DNA of 58,868 nucleotides from a virus, in the IMG/VR virus record IMGVR_UViG_3300020438_000040, positions 1 to 58,868 of that record; one strand, written 5' to 3'. The translations under genes were made by a program, and so were the position numbers. Of this stretch, positions 56,998 through 58,868 are shown piece after piece. Numbering within the stretch: the first letter of the stretch is position 1; each line of letters opens with the position of its first letter. Below the pieces are notes generated by a model that had not been told where the DNA came from, made no database searches, and was given only the letters and a program-made list of their open reading frames with translations.

Positions 56998-57341
56998 AAA
57001 TAGACAAGCCATGGGGCCACGAAATTCGTTGGGCAATAAACGACAAATATTTGGGCAAGATCTTAAGGATTGAGCCGGGACAAAAACTCTCAAGACAATA
57101 TCACGAACAAAAAGATGAAACTATTTATGTTCTTGAAGGGAAACTCGTTCTTGAGCTAGGCTCTGCTGAAACCGAAAAGGATCTTGTTAGGATCATAATG
57201 TCCCCGGGAGCATCTAGAAGGATAACTCCTGGTACTATTCATCGGTTTTGCGCACCCTCCGGGGGATGTACCCTAATAGAGGTCTCAACACCAGAGATAG
57301 ATGATGTGGTAAGATTACACGATGATTACGGGAGAAAGTAA
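56994..57341 (+). CDS. Cupin protein (mannose-6-phosphate isomerase type)
   Basis: From ATG 56994 (AAGGAG upstream) 115 residues: KPWGHEIRWAIND, LRIEPGQKLSRQYHEQKDETIYVLEGKL (metal-binding His/Glu), ITPGTIHRF, then IEVSTPEIDDVVRLHDDYGR. This matches the type II mannose-6-phosphate isomerase or related cupin domain. It could act on sugar phosphates used for surface sugars. The in-frame ATG at 56973 lies in the upstream gene. Confidence 0.85.
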   Translation: MKIDKPWGHEIRWAINDKYLGKILRIEPGQKLSRQYHEQKDETIYVLEGKLVLELGSAETEKDLVRIIMSPGASRRITPGTIHRFCAPSGGCTLIEVSTPEIDDVVRLHDDYGRK

Positions 57342-57917
57342 ATGTTATTTTTATTATGTATGCTTGGGTTAGCCCAAGAACAAGAGATAGTCCACAAGGA
57401 CATAATGGTAGCGCCACCGACGATAGATGATGAAGCACTAGAGCAATATGTTCCGTACTTGACTAGCGTCATTGTCGCACAATCGAATACCGACTCTCAC
57501 TGGGTTAGAAGAACCAACCACGGTGATACTGTTTCAATTCACGATAAATACACCATCAATCTCGCGAGAGATACCGTCTGTGATTATAATGAGCCACTCA
57601 AGTGTGGTGTTGAAAATATCCACTGGGTTTTAGTAACAGATATATTTACGGCTGAAAATTTTGCTACTATAATAATGAAGATGTATGGTAATGATGGTAG
57701 ACTAATTGCAACCACAACCAAATCTTCTTACTCAGTTGAGAAATGTAGAGACCAAACCACAAAAACCACAATTACCCAGAAGACCCCAAGAGGCCAATCA
57801 CAAACTGAGATAGTCGAGCAGAAGCCAGATAAGTGTGTTTTTTTAAAACCAAAAATCCTTGATAAGGATCTAAAACAGGCGGTCACAATATTGTTTGCTT
57901 CCATAAGACCCCTGTAA
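57342..57917 (+). CDS. Exported protein of unknown function
   Basis: A 191-residue protein with an N-terminal hydrophobic signal (LFLLCMLGLAQEQEI, cleavage near residue 12) and a mixed strand/helix body with three Cys and a Lys/Thr/Gln-rich section near residue 145. It starts directly at the cupin stop. Function unknown; probably periplasmic. Confidence 0.65.
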   Translation: MLFLLCMLGLAQEQEIVHKDIMVAPPTIDDEALEQYVPYLTSVIVAQSNTDSHWVRRTNHGDTVSIHDKYTINLARDTVCDYNEPLKCGVENIHWVLVTDIFTAENFATIIMKMYGNDGRLIATTTKSSYSVEKCRDQTTKTTITQKTPRGQSQTEIVEQKPDKCVFLKPKILDKDLKQAVTILFASIRPL

Positions 57918-57963
57918 ATTCCGGCACTATAGATGAATTGCTATCCTTTTTGGTTTTGATCTC

Positions 57964-57981
57964 CCTAGTTACTTATAGAGG
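57964..57981 (+). promoter_or_regulatory. Candidate late promoter: CCTAGTTACTTATAGAGG
   Basis: Copy of the block at 38553 with one base changed; 22 nt from CTAGTTA to the protease ATG. Confidence 0.45.
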
Positions 57982-57993
57982 GGGGACTCTAAA

Positions 57994-58731
57994 ATGTTCA
58001 GAACATTACTTATATTTTTGGTGGCGTGTATACCACCAGCTAACGCTCATTTGGATTTGAGCAAATTTAAAATACCAAAGGTAAAACAGGAATTCAATGA
58101 CATGTATACCGAGGATATGGATCCCTATGCGCCTCGAGGACTTAAGGTTTCTTATATGTCCTCTGTGGTGATTGGTATATTTGCCGATGGCAGACAGTTA
58201 GGTAGCGGATCGGGCAATTATTTCAAAATGGGAAAGCACAGATTTATTCTAACAGCAGCACACGTTGTTGATCAGTCTGAAGTAGACATAGTCATAATGG
58301 AAAAAGGCGGATACCAAACTCTGGCGGATGTCGTGTATCACAACCCACATACAGATATAGCCGTTCTGGTTGCGCGGGAAAAATTACACTACACAAAAGC
58401 AATACTCTTTCGTCGCGACATAAACAATGAGATGGGAGAAAAAATTTATCACTGCGGCCATCCTGCAAGGGAGGGGTGGCATATATCCGAAGGTATCTTG
58501 ACAGGCGTTAGAAATGATGTCTTAATGGCCAACACGTTCGCTTGGCCGGGCTCATCTGGTTCTGTTGTTTTTGACGAGGGAGGCAGAGTGATTGGAACTG
58601 TTTCGGCTTTAAGAATGGATTCAATCGCCGGTATCTTTCCACAATTCATCGAACACATTGTTTTAGTATCAAATATAAAGATGCTAGATGATTCAACTTT
58701 AAAGGCAGCGTTGGGGAATGCTAGAGACTAG
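57994..58731 (+). CDS. Secreted trypsin-like serine protease
   Basis: The 245-residue protein has a signal peptide (LLIFLVACIPPANA, cleavage near residue 18) and an S1/HtrA-type domain with the catalytic triad: LTAAHVVD (His90), HTDIAVLV (Asp121) and WPGSSGSVVF (Ser188). There is no PDZ domain. Secretion implies a periplasmic role, for example envelope protein cleavage or processing of exported phage proteins. The duplicated promoter-like block upstream links it with the lipoprotein thioredoxin at 38580. Confidence 0.9.
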   Translation: MFRTLLIFLVACIPPANAHLDLSKFKIPKVKQEFNDMYTEDMDPYAPRGLKVSYMSSVVIGIFADGRQLGSGSGNYFKMGKHRFILTAAHVVDQSEVDIVIMEKGGYQTLADVVYHNPHTDIAVLVAREKLHYTKAILFRRDINNEMGEKIYHCGHPAREGWHISEGILTGVRNDVLMANTFAWPGSSGSVVFDEGGRVIGTVSALRMDSIAGIFPQFIEHIVLVSNIKMLDDSTLKAALGNARD

Positions 58732-58754
58732 CTATCAGACCTCCAGCCCGTTGC

Positions 58755-58783
58755 CTCTCGGTACCCTTATAAGGGACGGAGAG
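58755..58783 (+). other. Imperfect hairpin in intergenic region
   Basis: CTCTC (58755-58759) pairs with GAGAG (58779-58783) around an inner CCCTT/AAGGG stem. No T run follows, so it is not a clear terminator; it may only be a leader structure. Confidence 0.3.
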
Positions 58784-58837
58784 CGAATAGGCATGATATA
58801 CAGAGAGATCAAATTAGGAACTTGGACAGACCAACCC

Positions 58838-58844
58838 CTATTTA
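58838..58844 (+). promoter_or_regulatory. Candidate late promoter motif CTATTTA
   Basis: CTATTTA is 15 nt before the ATG at 58860, supporting that ATG as a gene start. Confidence 0.3.
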
Positions 58845-58859
58845 ATTGGAGAACCAATT

Positions 58860-58868
58860 ATGAAATAT
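58860..58868 (+). CDS. Start of a further gene (cut by window end)
   Basis: ATG-AAA-TAT at the last bases, with GGAG 8 nt before it and a late-motif site upstream. A competing frame from ATG 58793 is also open to the window end with a weaker ribosome site. Only the first codons are visible, so no product can be named. Confidence 0.4.

Noticed and set aside
1135-58658. Minus-strand open frames throughout the window
   Set aside because: All lie antisense to well-supported + strand genes, lack ribosome sites and known motifs, and look like frame shadows.
58793-58868. Gene from ATG 58793 to the window end
   Set aside because: The frame is open but the ribosome site is weak; ATG 58860 has a better site and a late motif. 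Left undecided because the window ends.

Overview
The window is a 58.9 kb piece of a large lytic myovirus (contractile-tailed phage) of a Gram-negative, probably aquatic, host. Evidence for this is a T4-type tail module in canonical order, phage-type replication proteins, and a peptidoglycan amidase. Several products carry signal peptides or lipoboxes, which point to a host with a periplasm and outer membrane. Every gene I accept lies on the + strand, packed with 1-60 nt gaps or short overlaps, and no gene-free stretch exceeds 300 nt. I see no integrase, transposase, CRISPR array, terminase or capsid gene, so the window is part of a larger genome. The host cannot be named from sequence alone.

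Layout. (1) 1-12.1 kb is the tail: sheath (cut by the window edge), two tube paralogues, a zinc-finger baseplate protein with an overlapping small ORF, tape measure, two paralogous baseplate/tube-like proteins, a LysM-like wedge protein, a large hub-like protein and an unknown. (2) 12.1-28.1 kb is replication and nucleotide metabolism: compact family-A DNA polymerase, a divergent tubulin/FtsZ-like protein, a gp32-like ssDNA-binding protein, a DUF262 protein, UvsX/RecA, 5'-3' exonuclease, DnaB-type helicase, class II ribonucleotide reductase, Hc1-like histone-type protein, GroES, ThyX, a nucleotidyltransferase-like protein and a J-domain protein. (3) 28.1-29.7 kb carries a complete tmRNA, an exported barrel-like protein, an orphan response-regulator receiver domain and tRNA-Ala(UGC). 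(4) 29.8-33.7 kb carries three fibre-like genes sharing an N-terminal domain, one with a collagen-like region. (5) 33.8-42 kb is accessory: lipoproteins, a GSII-type glutamine synthetase, ClpS, SH3-like small proteins, a DNA methyltransferase, a lipoprotein thioredoxin, and Cys/Lys-rich proteins. (6) 42-58.9 kb holds a second polymerase (DnaE/PolIII alpha), a second methyltransferase with a possible nuclease, small zinc-ribbon and RHH-like proteins, a ClpP-like protease, amidase, GroEL, glutaredoxin-like and HExxH proteins, a cupin, and a secreted trypsin-like protease.

Regulation. Sixteen sigma70-like promoters share TTGAC(A/T), exactly 17 nt, then T-A-(T/C)-A-(T/A)-T, usually as GTTATATTAT; they head replication, chaperone, methylase and polymerase units. 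A second motif, CTANTTA, sits 13-33 nt upstream of tail, fibre, lysis-like, secreted and tRNA genes and is my candidate late promoter.

The strongest candidate for an undescribed system is a dispersed proteostasis kit on one phage: tmRNA with an ALAA-ending tag, ClpS, a ClpP-like protease with an altered catalytic residue, GroEL, GroES and a J-domain protein. The divergent FtsZ-like protein, the coexistence of PolA-type and DnaE-type polymerases, and the phage glutamine synthetase are the other main points of interest. All functional calls rest on motif recognition by eye; no database search was run.
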